Shown: positions 34,549 through 43,919 of the stretch, one piece after another | Layout of the letters: the number at the start of each line of letters is the position of its first letter | How positions within the stretch are numbered: position 1 is the stretch's first letter | Source of the DNA: Burkholderiaceae bacterium | GTDB lineage: Bacteria > Pseudomonadota > Gammaproteobacteria > Burkholderiales > Burkholderiaceae_C | Reading direction: 5' to 3' | DNA: 64,000 bases | Assembly (NCBI GenBank): GCA_024235855.1 | Contig: JACKLN010000001.1 | Location: 62,001-126,000 of the forward strand | Position numbers and translations under genes: made by a program | The notes under the pieces: generated by a model | Databases searched by the model: none | Told to the model about the DNA's origin: nothing | What the model saw: the letters and a program-made list of their open reading frames with translations, nothing else

Positions 34549-36027
34549 ATGACCCCGACCCCCTTCTTCCGCCCGGCCGTGCTGGCCGCCGCGGTGCTGC
34601 TGGCCGCCTGTGGCGGCAGCGACGACAACGGCCCCAGCGTCGAACCGCCCGTGGCCGAGGAGACGCGCGAGCACGACGCCCGCGTCTTCACGGCCGACGT
34701 GGCCTCCACCACCTTCGCCGCGCTGACCGCGGGCGCCGGTGACCAGACCAACGTGGCCAACACCAGCCGCTGGGCCGGCGTGATCGACGGTGCCGCCTAC
34801 CGGGTGGAGGTGCCGGCCAACTGGAACGGCCGCCTCGTGATGTACGCCCACGGTTACGCAGGCAACGGCCCCGATCTGGCGGTGCAGAACCCGTCGATCC
34901 GCCGCCACCTGGTGGACAACGGCTACGCCTGGGCGGCGTCGAGCTACCGCGCCAACTACTACGACGTGCGCGCCGGCGTCGAGGACACCAACGCCCTGGC
35001 GCTGGCCTTCAATCGCATCGCCGAAGCCGCCGGCCGGCCGCTGGCGGCGCCGGAGCGCATCTACATCATCGGCCACTCGATGGGCGGCCACATCGCCGGT
35101 GCCGCGGTGGAGGCCGAGACCCTGGCCACGGCCGTCAACAAGGTGGCGTACCACGGCGCCGTGCCGATGTGCGGCGTGATGGGCGACACCGAGCTCTTCG
35201 ACACCTTCGCCGCCGTGCAGGTGGCCGCGCAGGTGCTGGCCGGCGTGCCCGACCACCCCACGGCCGACTGGACCGGCATCGTCGGCCCGGTGACGGCCAC
35301 GCTGTTCAGCAGCTTCCCCAACCCGGCGGCACCGCAGGCACAGATCGCGCCCACCACCGCCGGCCTGCCCTTCGTGTCGGTGCTGCAGAACCTGACCGGC
35401 GGCCCGCGGCCGATGTTCGACCTCGGCCTGGCCTTCGGCGGCAGCTTCCCCTTCATGTGGGGCAACCTGGGTGGCGACGGCACGATCACCGGCATCCTGA
35501 ACAAGAACGTGCTCGACACGCAGGACGTGGTCTACACCATCGACGGCCAGCCCGATGCCAGCGCGGCGCTGAACGCCGCGGCGCAGCGCCTGGTGGCCGA
35601 ACCCGACGCCAACCGCCTGCGCACCGACGGCCTGCGCTGGATCCCTCAGGTCAACGGCGAGTTCAGTGTGCCGGTGGTCACCATCCACACGCTGGGCGAC
35701 CTGTTCGTGCCCTTCAACATGCAGCAGGTCTATGCCCAGCGCGCCGCCGCCAACGGCAGCAGCGGCATGCTGGTGCAGCGCGCCATCCGCGGCGTGAGCC
35801 ACTGCGACTTCACCATCGCCGAGCAGGTGCGCGCCTTCGAGGACATGGTGGCCTGGGAGCAGGGCGGCGACAAGCCCGCGGGCGACGACATGCTGGACGC
35901 CGCCACGGTGGGCGCCAGCGACTACGGCTGCCGCTTCACCGACAACACGCTGGGCGCCGACGACAGCGGCACGACGCAGGCGCTGCGGCCCACCGCGGCG
36001 GCGCTGCGGCCCTGCCCGGCGAGCTGA
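34549..36027 (+). CDS. alpha/beta-hydrolase lipoprotein
   Basis: A 492-residue secreted protein: signal with lipobox VLLAACGGSDD (Cys near residue 19), then an alpha/beta-hydrolase fold with nucleophile elbow GHSMGGHIAGAA (Ser near residue 176) and oxyanion region RLVMYAHGYAGNGPD. The late segment VVTIHTLGDLFVPFNMQ supplies the acid and GVSHCDFTIAEQ the catalytic His. Probably an esterase, lipase or polyhydroxyalkanoate depolymerase-like enzyme at the cell surface; substrate unknown. ATG 34549 follows CAGGAGA; an in-frame ATG at 34534 overlaps that site. Confidence 0.8.
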   Translation: MTPTPFFRPAVLAAAVLLAACGGSDDNGPSVEPPVAEETREHDARVFTADVASTTFAALTAGAGDQTNVANTSRWAGVIDGAAYRVEVPANWNGRLVMYAHGYAGNGPDLAVQNPSIRRHLVDNGYAWAASSYRANYYDVRAGVEDTNALALAFNRIAEAAGRPLAAPERIYIIGHSMGGHIAGAAVEAETLATAVNKVAYHGAVPMCGVMGDTELFDTFAAVQVAAQVLAGVPDHPTADWTGIVGPVTATLFSSFPNPAAPQAQIAPTTAGLPFVSVLQNLTGGPRPMFDLGLAFGGSFPFMWGNLGGDGTITGILNKNVLDTQDVVYTIDGQPDASAALNAAAQRLVAEPDANRLRTDGLRWIPQVNGEFSVPVVTIHTLGDLFVPFNMQQVYAQRAAANGSSGMLVQRAIRGVSHCDFTIAEQVRAFEDMVAWEQGGDKPAGDDMLDAATVGASDYGCRFTDNTLGADDSGTTQALRPTAAALRPCPAS

Positions 36028-36072
36028 TCCGGCGCGCGGTGTGACGGGCCCGGCCGCCGCGGCGGCCGGAGA

Positions 36073-36618
36073 TCACAGTCGCCCGGCGGTGCCGAACCCG
36101 AACAGCCGCGTCAGCAGCCGGGTCGGCCACTGCCGGGCGGCGTCGTTGTAGGCCTGCACCGCGTCGTTGAACAGCTGCCGCGCGAAGGCCAGGCGCGGCT
36201 CGGCCTCGCGCAGCGCCTGCACGTGCGGTGCCACCTCGTCGCTGGCGCGCAGCTCGGCCTGCAGGTCCAGCAGCGCCAGCACACGCGCACTGGCCGCGGC
36301 CATCAGCGCCTCGGCTCGCACCAGTGCCTGCGCTGCATCGGCGATCACGGGTCGGGGCCGCAGGCCGTCGGCCGCCGCGGCCACCTGCGCCTGCGCCGTC
36401 AGCAGCGCATCCAGCGCCGCGCCCTCGCCCACCAGACCGTCGCGCACCGCGGCCACCAGCGGCGCCACGGCCTCGCCGCGGCGTTGCAGTGCCTCGTCCA
36501 CCTGCTGCCAGGCGGCACCCACCTTGTTGCGCAGCCCGACCAGCCGGTTGTAGGCGCCGACCATCCAGAACACCAGCACCGCGGCGGCCGCGAGCGCGGC
36601 GACCTGGCCCCCGGTCAC
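36073..36618 (-). CDS. LemA family protein
   Basis: A 181-residue protein with one N-terminal membrane helix (about residues 5-21) followed by the LemA helical signature AYNRLVGLRNKVGAAWQQVDEALQRR. The C-terminal part ends with FNDAVQAYNDAARQWPTRLL, also typical. LemA proteins are membrane-anchored with unclear roles in cell-envelope stress. GTG 36618 overlaps the proA stop by 4 bases (GTGA), so translation is coupled. The usual second gene of LemA operons (TPM domain) is absent. Confidence 0.87.
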   Translation of the reverse strand: MTGGQVAALAAAAVLVFWMVGAYNRLVGLRNKVGAAWQQVDEALQRRGEAVAPLVAAVRDGLVGEGAALDALLTAQAQVAAAADGLRPRPVIADAAQALVRAEALMAAASARVLALLDLQAELRASDEVAPHVQALREAEPRLAFARQLFNDAVQAYNDAARQWPTRLLTRLFGFGTAGRL

Positions 36619-37880
36619 GACCGGATCTCGCCCTGCCCCAGCACCACCCACTTCATCGACGTGAGCCCTTCCAGCCCCACCGGGCCGCGGGCGTGGAACT
36701 TGTCGGTGCTGATGCCGATCTCGGCGCCCAGGCCGTACTCGAAGCCGTCGGCGAAGCGCGTGCTGGCGTTGACCATCACACTGGCGGAATCCACCTCGCG
36801 CAGGAAGCGCATCGCGTTCGGGTGGTTGGTGGTCAGGATCGCGTCGGTGTGGTGCGAGCCCCAGCGGTTGATGTGCGCGATGGCCTCGTCCAGCGAATCG
36901 ACGACCTTCACGCTGATCACCGGCGCCAGGTACTCGGTGGCCCAGTCGGCCTCGGTGGCCGGCACCGCCTGCGGCAGCAGCGCGCGCGTGCGCTCGCAGC
37001 CGCGCACCTCCACGCCCTTGGCGGCGAACACCGCGCCGATGCGGGGCAGGAAGTCCGCCGCCTGGGCCGCATGCACCAGCAGGCTCTCGGCCGCGTTGCA
37101 GGGGCTGTACTTCTGCGTCTTGGCGTTGTCGGTCACGGTGACGGCCAGGTCCAGGTCGACCTCGGCGTCGACGTAGACGTGGCAGTTGCCGTCCAGGTGC
37201 TTGATCACCGGCACGCGGGCCTCGGCGCTGATGCGCTCGATCAGGCCCTTGCCACCGCGCGGGATGATCACGTCCACGTGCTCGGGCATGGTGATCAGCC
37301 GGCCGACGGCGGCGCGGTCGGTGGTCTGCACCAGCTGCACCGCGTCGGGCGGCAGGCCGGCGTCGGCCAGTGCCGCCTGCACCAGCGCCCACAGCGCCAG
37401 GTTGCTGTGCAGCGCCTCCGAGCCGCCGCGCAGGATGCAGGCGTTGCCGCTCTTGAGGGCCAGGCTGGCGGCCTCGATGGTCACGTTGGGCCGGCTCTCG
37501 TAGATCATGCCGAACACGCCCAGCGGCACCCGCATCTGGCCCACGCTGATGCCGCTGGGCCGGCGCTTGACGCCGGTGATCTCGCCGATGGGATCGGGCA
37601 TGGCGGCGATCTGCTCGCAGCCTTCGGCCACCGTCTCGACGACCTTGGGCGTCAGCCGCAGGCGGTCGACCATCGGTGCGGCCAGGCCGGCGGCTTCGGC
37701 GGCGGCGATGTCGCGCGCATTGGCCTCGGCCAGCACCGGCCCGGCGGCGCGCAGGCGCTGTGCCAAGCTGCGCAGCGCGAGGTCCTTGGCGGCCGTGGGC
37801 GCGGCGGCCATGGCGGTGGACGCGGCGCGTGCCGCCGCCCCCACGTGGGCCATGTAGGCGGCGATGTCGTCGATCTGCAT
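36615..37880 (-). CDS. proA: glutamate-5-semialdehyde dehydrogenase
   Basis: A 421-residue enzyme of the proline pathway that reduces gamma-glutamyl phosphate to glutamate semialdehyde with NADPH. Key segments: RVPLGVFGMIYESRPNVT, ALKSGNACILRGGSEA, VIIPRGGKGLIERI, the catalytic Cys in SPCNAAESLLVH and the C-terminal ASTRFADGFEYGLGAEIGIS. Length is normal. proB is not in this window. Couples to the LemA gene downstream. Confidence 0.97.
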   Translation of the reverse strand: MQIDDIAAYMAHVGAAARAASTAMAAAPTAAKDLALRSLAQRLRAAGPVLAEANARDIAAAEAAGLAAPMVDRLRLTPKVVETVAEGCEQIAAMPDPIGEITGVKRRPSGISVGQMRVPLGVFGMIYESRPNVTIEAASLALKSGNACILRGGSEALHSNLALWALVQAALADAGLPPDAVQLVQTTDRAAVGRLITMPEHVDVIIPRGGKGLIERISAEARVPVIKHLDGNCHVYVDAEVDLDLAVTVTDNAKTQKYSPCNAAESLLVHAAQAADFLPRIGAVFAAKGVEVRGCERTRALLPQAVPATEADWATEYLAPVISVKVVDSLDEAIAHINRWGSHHTDAILTTNHPNAMRFLREVDSASVMVNASTRFADGFEYGLGAEIGISTDKFHARGPVGLEGLTSMKWVVLGQGEIRS

Positions 37881-38138
37881 GGGCCGATTGTCGTCCAGGT
37901 GGCGGCCACGGGCAGCCGCGACAGACAGGCGTCCGCGCCCGACGCGGCGGCAGCGTGCCCGGCGGCGGCACCAACGGCAGCAGCGTCACCTGCGAAGGCG
38001 GCCGCTGCACCTTCAACCGACGCGAGCGCGGCATGCGCGCGCCGTCCCACCCCCCATGGCGCAGGCCGCCCCGGCCAGCGAGCGTGGCGCCATGGCCGCA
38101 TAACATGCGGCGATGCCTGTCGGAACGCAAACCGCCCG

Positions 38139-41100
38139 GTGACCGCGCCGGGCCAGCCGCCTGCACCTGGCGCGCCGGCCAGCGCGCACCTGAGCCTGTT
38201 CGGCCCGCCCATCCTGCGGGTCGACGACCACGACTGGGTGCTGCCCACCAACCGGCGCGGCCAGCTGCTGGCCCTGCTGGCCGCCCACGCCGACTGGGTG
38301 CGGCGCGACCAGCTGGCCACCTGGCTCTGGCCGGATCACACCCAGGCCGCGGCGCGGGTGAACCTGCGCAACCTGCTGCTGCGGTCACGGCAGCTGCTGG
38401 CGGCCATGGGTGCGCCCGCGTTGCAGGAGCAGGGCGACGCGCTGCGCTGGCCGGTGGCCAGCGACTGGCAGCAGTTCCGCGCCGACCTGGCGCAGGGCCG
38501 CTGGTCCGCCTGCCTGGCGGTGCCGTCCGCCCCGCTGATCGAAGGCATGGACGCGCAGGGCAACGATGTGCTGGACGAGGTGCTCCGCCGACTGCGCGGC
38601 GAAGCCGACGACGGCTGGCGCCGTGCCGTGGCGCAGCAGCTGGAACTGCAGGCGCACGACCCCGACGCACGCGCCGAACTGGCACGCCGCCTGCTCGAAC
38701 GCGACCCGCTCGACGAGGACGCGATGCTGCTGCGGCTGCGCGCCCTGCACGACGCCGGGCAGGCCGGCCAGGCCGAGCAGGCGCTGCAACGCTACGCCCA
38801 GCGGCTGCACGATCAACTGGGCATCGGCCCCTCGCTGACCGTGCAGGACGCGGCGCGCCCGCGGCAGGCGCCAGCGCCACCGCCGGCCGCACGGGCCGTG
38901 CTGCTGGGACGGGACGCTGAACTGCAGACACTGCGCGACTGGCTGACCACCCCCGACGCACGGCTGCTCAGCGTGGTCGCGCTGGGCGGCATGGGCAAGA
39001 GCGCCCTGGCGCAGGCGCTGTGCCGCGAGGTCATGGCCGACGCGGACGTGCCTTCGCCGTTCCTGGGCTGGGTGGCGTTCGAGCCCGCGGCGGACCTCGC
39101 CAGCGCGTGGCGGGCGTTCGCGCAAGCCCTGTCGGTGACGACAGCGCCGCGCGACGACATGGGCAGCGCGCTGCTGCGCCAGCTGGCCCAACGCCGCGGC
39201 TGGCTGGTGCTCGACGGCGTCGAGCATCTCGCCGATGCCCTGGCACCCTGGCTGGCCACGCTGCTGGACAGCGCGCCAGCGCTGCGGGTGCTGGTCACCT
39301 CGCGCGTGCGCCTGGGCGTGCCCGGCGAAGCGGTGCTGACCCTCGGGCCCCTGGCCCTGCCGGCGGCCGACCGGCCGGCCACCGAGGCCGCGGCGGCACC
39401 GGCGGTGGCGATGTTCGAACGCACCGCTGCCGCCGTGCAGCCGGGCTACGACACGGCCGGGCACCGACGGGCAGCGGCCACCATCGTGCGTGCGCTCGAG
39501 GGCATCCCGCTGGCCATCGAGCTCGCCGCCACCTGGGTGTCGACGCTGGGGGTCGAAGGCGTGCTGGCGGCGCTGAACGAACCGCTGGTGCTGCTGACCG
39601 ACGCCTCGGACCTGCGCGGCCGCAGCCTGGGTGCCAGCCTGGCCCGGTCTTGGGCCCTGCTGGCACCCTCCCAGGCCGCGGCCATGGGCCGCCTGGCCTG
39701 GCTGCCCGGCCCGTTCGACCATCGGCTGGCCGCGGCGGTGGCCGACGTGCCGCTGGCCCTGTTGCGATCGCTGGTGGACCGTTCCCTGGTGCGGGTGGAC
39801 GCGGACGGCCGCTTCACGCTGCACGCCCTGGTGCGCAGCCATGCGCAGTCGCAGGCGCCGGCCGCCCGCAAGGGCGTGCAGCGCCGCCATGCCCGCCTGA
39901 TGGCCGAGCGGGTCGAGCAGCTGGCACAGCACCCACGCGGCAGCAGCGCGCCGATCTGGGCCACCGACTGGCCCCACCTGCTGGCCGCGTGGCGCTGGGG
40001 CGTGGCGGAGCGCGACACCGCCGTGCTGCAGGCGATGGCGCAGCCGTTCACGCGGCGCTACTTCACCAGCGGCCCGCTGCCCGAGGGCCTGGGCCTGCTG
40101 CACGAGGCGCTGGCCACGGCACCGGAGCACGCCCACCTGCTGCGCATGGAGCTGCATGTCGGGCTGGGCTGGCTGAACGACCGCGCCGGCCACCCCGACG
40201 AGGCCCAGCAACACGGCCGTGCGGCGCTGGCGCTGGGCCGGCAGCTGCGCGCGCACGGGCGGCTGCACGAGAGCCTGCGCCTGCTCGGCGGCATCGCCAT
40301 GGCCCGCCTGGAACTGGACCGCGCCGCCCGGTACCTGGCCGAAGCGCTGCGGTCGGGCGAACGGCATGGCATCCCACGGGCCATCATGGGCGCCGCGTCC
40401 GGGCTGGGCGCCGTGCTGCGCATGCGCGGCGACCTCGCAGGCGCCAGCGCCCAGTACGAACGCGCGATGGCGGTCGCCCAGCAGCACCCCGACCTCGCGC
40501 CGGCCGAGTGGCGGGCCGGCATGCTGAACAACCTGGGCTCGCTGTACCGCGAGATGGGCGACGCACCGCGGGCCCTGGAGACCCTGGCGCAGGCGCTCGC
40601 CATGGCGCAGGACCTGGGCGCCGTGGCCAGCCAGGGCTATGCCGCGCTGAACCTGGCGCTGACGCACGGCGAGGCCGGCGACTGGGCGCAGGCCGCCGAC
40701 TGGGCGGCGCGCGCGCACGCGTTGGCCGAGGCCGCCGGCGAGCGCACGGTGGCCCTGCGGGCCGAGGCGCTGTCGGTGCGCGCCCTCCTGCAGGGGGCGG
40801 GCCCCGCGCGCTGGCGTGGCGGCCGCGCAGGCGCGGTTGCAGGCGCTGGTCGCGCGCTGCGCGGCAGACGGGCCAGCCGTCCACGGCACCGGCGGTGCTG
40901 CTGGCCGTGGCCGAATGGCTGGCAGGCGGCGGCGGCGACGCGCCGGGGGCGCGGGCGTTGACCGGTTCCGTGTTCGCCTGGCCCGACGCCGACACGCTGG
41001 ACCAGCGTGGCCATCGCCAGCTGCGCGAACGCCTGGACTCGGCCGGGGTGGCCGAAAGCGACCCCACACCGCCCGTCCCGGACGAGGCGCTCGCGTGGGC

Positions 41101-41149
41101 GGCGCAACGGGTCGGCACCCTCGGCCACCCGGCCCCGAACGCCCCCTAG
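38139..41149 (+). pseudogene. AfsR/SARP-like regulator (BTAD, P-loop ATPase, TPR), apparent frameshifts
   Basis: Domains in order: a winged-helix-like start (HLSLFGPPILRVDDHDWVLP), a BTAD helical domain, an NB-ARC-type ATPase with P-loop VALGGMGKSALAQAL and sensor motif GWLVLDGVEHL, then TPR-like helices to the end. Such proteins are signalling regulators that bind DNA. The long frame fails near 40795-40802 (run of G): sense continues in a second frame (VAAAQARLQALVARC) and then in a third after about 40880-40895 (APAVLLAVAEWLAGG) to the stop at 41149. Each step needs one base skipped. True decay or sequence error cannot be told apart. GTG 38139 is the only visible start. It lies 97 bases before the DUF3050 operon and may control it. 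Confidence 0.72.
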
Positions 41150-41246
41150 CCTGCGACGGAAGGGCGCGCCGGGCGATACGCCGCTGATACGCCCTGCCGC
41201 CTAGTGTCGGGGCACGCGGCCTGCGTTGGGCCGCGCGGAGGACCCG

Positions 41247-42086
41247 ATGCACCCCTTGACCCCATCCAACGGCACCGGCGCCGACGCCGAACTGCTTCGC
41301 CAGCGGCTGGCCGCGGCGCGTGACCGCATGCAGCAGCACCCGGTGTTCGCCGCCGTGCAGACGCTGGACGACCTGCGCCACTTCATGGCCTGGCACGTCT
41401 TTGCCGTCTGGGACTTCATGTCGCTGGTCAAGCGGCTGCAGCGGGTCTACACCGGCACGGCACTGCCCTGGCGCCCGCCCGCCGACCCGCGTGCCGCACG
41501 CCTGATCAACGAGATCGTGCTCGGCGAGGAGTCCGACCTCGGCTTCGGTGGCGGCCACCTGAGCCACTACGAGCTCTACCTGCAGGCGATGGCCGAGGTC
41601 GGCGCCGACAGCACGCCGGTGCGCCGCTTCCTGCGGGCGCTGTCGCCCGAGGTGCCGGCCCTGGAGGCCCTGCGGCGTGCCGGCGCGCCAGCGCCGGTGC
41701 AGGCCTTCGTGGCGTCCACGCTGGCCACCGCCCTGCACGGCCGGCCCGAGCAGGTGCTGGGCAGCTTCCTGCACGGCCGCGAGGACGTGATCCCGGCCAT
41801 GTTCTCGCGCCTGCTGGCGCAGTGGGGCCTGACCGAGGCGCAGGCGCCGGCCTTCGTGTTCTACCTGCGCCGCCACATCGAGCTCGACGGCGACAGCCAC
41901 GGCCCGGCGGCGCAGGCCCTGGTCGACGACGCCGTGCGCGGCGACCCGGCGGCCGAGCAGCGGCTGCTGGCCGCCGGCCTGGCCGCCGTGCAGCAGCGCA
42001 TCGCGCTGTGGGATGCGCTGCAACGGCACCTGGCGCAGCCGCCCCGCACCCACGCGCCGGCGACGCTGGCGGAGGCGGCACCATGA
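41247..42086 (+). CDS. DUF3050 family protein (heme-oxygenase-like fold, possible diiron enzyme)
   Basis: A 279-residue all-helical protein matching DUF3050: AWHVFAVWDFMSLVKRLQ, INEIVLGEESD, SHYELYLQAM, FLHGREDVIPAMF and YLRRHIELDGDSHGP. Conserved acidic and His residues fall on three helices (Glu94/Glu95 and His107; Glu179; His210, Asp214 and His218, giving D-x3-H), the arrangement used by heme-oxygenase-like diiron oxidases. Activity is unproven. ATG 41247 has GCGGAGGA upstream. Overlaps the SMR-like gene by 4 bases, so it belongs with homospermidine synthase; a polyamine or amine substrate is inferred. Confidence 0.85.
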   Translation: MHPLTPSNGTGADAELLRQRLAAARDRMQQHPVFAAVQTLDDLRHFMAWHVFAVWDFMSLVKRLQRVYTGTALPWRPPADPRAARLINEIVLGEESDLGFGGGHLSHYELYLQAMAEVGADSTPVRRFLRALSPEVPALEALRRAGAPAPVQAFVASTLATALHGRPEQVLGSFLHGREDVIPAMFSRLLAQWGLTEAQAPAFVFYLRRHIELDGDSHGPAAQALVDDAVRGDPAAEQRLLAAGLAAVQQRIALWDALQRHLAQPPRTHAPATLAEAAP

Positions 42087-42412
42087 CGCTGCTCTGGCTG
42101 GCCCTGGCCACCGCCCTCACGGTGCTGGGCGACCTGCTCATCAAGCTGGCCTCCACCGGGCCGGGGCTGGCGTCGTGGCAGTTCGTCGCGGGCGCCCTGT
42201 GCTACGGCTCGCCGGCCATCGCCTGGTACCTGCTGATGCAGCAGCACCACCTGGCCACGCTGGCGGTCTTCTATTCGGTGGCCACCCTGGTGATGGTGGC
42301 CGGCCTGGGCGTGGTCGTCTTCCGCGAACCCTTCACCTGGCGCGAAGTGGCCGGCGTCGGCCTGGCGCTGGCCGCCGTGCTGGTGATGCACACGGGGCGG
42401 GAGGAGGGATGA
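42083..42412 (+). CDS. small multidrug resistance/EamA-like four-helix transporter
   Basis: A 109-residue protein with four membrane helices (about residues 3-22, 31-52, 60-78 and 84-103). The first helix carries an acidic residue, Asp17 in LGDLLIKLA, where SMR exporters of the EmrE type have Glu14; the segment resembles half-size drug/metabolite transporters. It overlaps the DUF3050 gene and the homospermidine synthase gene by 4 bases each. Polyamine export (as by MdtJI in E. coli) is a plausible role given the neighbours. Confidence 0.78.
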   Translation: MTLLWLALATALTVLGDLLIKLASTGPGLASWQFVAGALCYGSPAIAWYLLMQQHHLATLAVFYSVATLVMVAGLGVVVFREPFTWREVAGVGLALAAVLVMHTGREEG

Positions 42413-43917
42413 GCGCCGTGCTGCGACGCGTGGTGTGCATGGGCTTCGGCAACATCGGCCAGGCCCTGGCACCGCTGCTGCGGCGGCGTTTCGGCGACCT
42501 GCCGGTGCAGGTGGTCGACGAACGGATGGACGCGAGCCAGGTCGCGATCGCCGCGGCCCACGGCTTCGCCTGGCAGCGCCGGCAGCTGCGCGCCGACAAC
42601 TTCGAGGCCGTGCTGCAGCCCTGGGTGGGTGAAGGCACCCTGCTGCTGAACCTGGCCACCTCGATCGACAGCCTGACGCTGATGTGCTGGGCCCAGGCCC
42701 GCGGCGCCTGGTACCTGGACACCTGCATCGACCCCTGGGTCTACCGGGACGGCGAACTGGCCTCCGACGCCAACACCAACTACCGCCTGCGCGCCGCCGT
42801 GATCGCGCGGCAGACGGCGCAGCGGCAGGCCGGCCAGCCGCTGCCCACGGCGGTGGTGGCCCATGGTGCCAACCCCGGCATGGTGTCGGTGTTCGTCAAG
42901 GAAGCCCTGCTGCGCATGGCCCGGCGCTGGCTGCCGACGCAGGCCGCACCGGTGGGCCGCACGGCCTGGGCGCAGCTCGCCCAGGCCCTGGGCGTGCGCG
43001 TGATCCAGGTCTCCGAGCGCGACACCCAGGCAGGCACCGTGCCGCGCGCGGACGGCGAATTCGTCAACACCTGGTCGGTGGACGGTTTCGTGGCCGAGGC
43101 CCTGCAGCCGGTGGAGATGGGCTGGGGCACGCACGAGGTGCACGGGCCCTGGCAGCAGCGCGTGCGCGGCCACGGCGTGGCCGACCGCTGCGGCGTCTTC
43201 GCGCCGCAGCTGGGCGTGCACACGCGGGTGAAGACGCGCACCCCGGCCGCCGGCGAGGTGACCGGCTGGCTGATCAGCCACAACGAGGCCTTCTCGATCG
43301 CGTCGTGGCTGACGCTGTCGCCAGGCGGCCAGCCGACGTACCGCCCCACCGTCTACTACGCCTACCACCCCTGCGACGAGGCCGCGGCGAGCCTGGCCCT
43401 GCTGGCCGATGGCGACCGCACCCGCGTGCGCAGCGCCCGCGTGCTGAAGGACGAGATCGCCGGCGGCATGGACGAGCTGGGCGTGCTGCTGCTGAGCGAC
43501 CGCCACCCGGCGCTGTGGTTCGGCTCGCAACTGACCGACGCCCGGGCGCGCACGATCGCGCCCCACAACAACGCCACCAGCCTGCAGGTGGTCGGGGGCG
43601 TGATGGGCGCCATCGCGTGGCTGCTGCAGCACCCGCGGGCCGGCATCGTCGAATCCGAGGACCTGGACCACGCCCTGCTGATGCAGCAGGCCGCGCCCTT
43701 CTGGGCGCCGCTGGTCGAGGCCGTGTTCGACTGGCATCCGGCCGGCGATCACGCCGCACGCCACCTGCCGGCAGCCCGGCGCTGGTGCCTGGACGCCTTC
43801 GTCGTGGACAGCCCGCCACGGCCGGCACGGCCGCAACGGTCGCCGGTGGCCCCACCGTCGACACCCACCCCGGCCCCGGCCGGCCAGACCCATCGGCCAC
43901 TCACCCTGGAGGAATGA
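42409..43917 (+). CDS. hss: homospermidine synthase
   Basis: A 502-residue protein with an N-terminal NAD-binding fold (VVCMGFGNIGQALAPLLRR) and the Hss core: NLATSIDSLTLMCWAQ, YLDTCIDPWVYRDG, VAHGANPGMVSVFVKEAL, GWGTHEVHGP, LISHNEAFSIASWLTL and YYAYHPCDEA. The enzyme joins putrescine units (or putrescine and spermidine) to sym-homospermidine with NAD+ as a prosthetic group. Slightly longer than the usual 470-480 residues owing to a Pro-rich tail. GGAGGAGGG overlaps the start. A PEP-CTERM-like gene follows at once. Confidence 0.93.
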   Translation: MSAVLRRVVCMGFGNIGQALAPLLRRRFGDLPVQVVDERMDASQVAIAAAHGFAWQRRQLRADNFEAVLQPWVGEGTLLLNLATSIDSLTLMCWAQARGAWYLDTCIDPWVYRDGELASDANTNYRLRAAVIARQTAQRQAGQPLPTAVVAHGANPGMVSVFVKEALLRMARRWLPTQAAPVGRTAWAQLAQALGVRVIQVSERDTQAGTVPRADGEFVNTWSVDGFVAEALQPVEMGWGTHEVHGPWQQRVRGHGVADRCGVFAPQLGVHTRVKTRTPAAGEVTGWLISHNEAFSIASWLTLSPGGQPTYRPTVYYAYHPCDEAAASLALLADGDRTRVRSARVLKDEIAGGMDELGVLLLSDRHPALWFGSQLTDARARTIAPHNNATSLQVVGGVMGAIAWLLQHPRAGIVESEDLDHALLMQQAAPFWAPLVEAVFDWHPAGDHAARHLPAARRWCLDAFVVDSPPRPARPQRSPVAPPSTPTPAPAGQTHRPLTLEE

Positions 43918-43919
43918 CC

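Noticed and set aside
38113..38142. Nine-codon frame ending on the GTG of the AfsR-like gene
   Set aside because: Too short to distinguish from chance and no ribosome site was seen.
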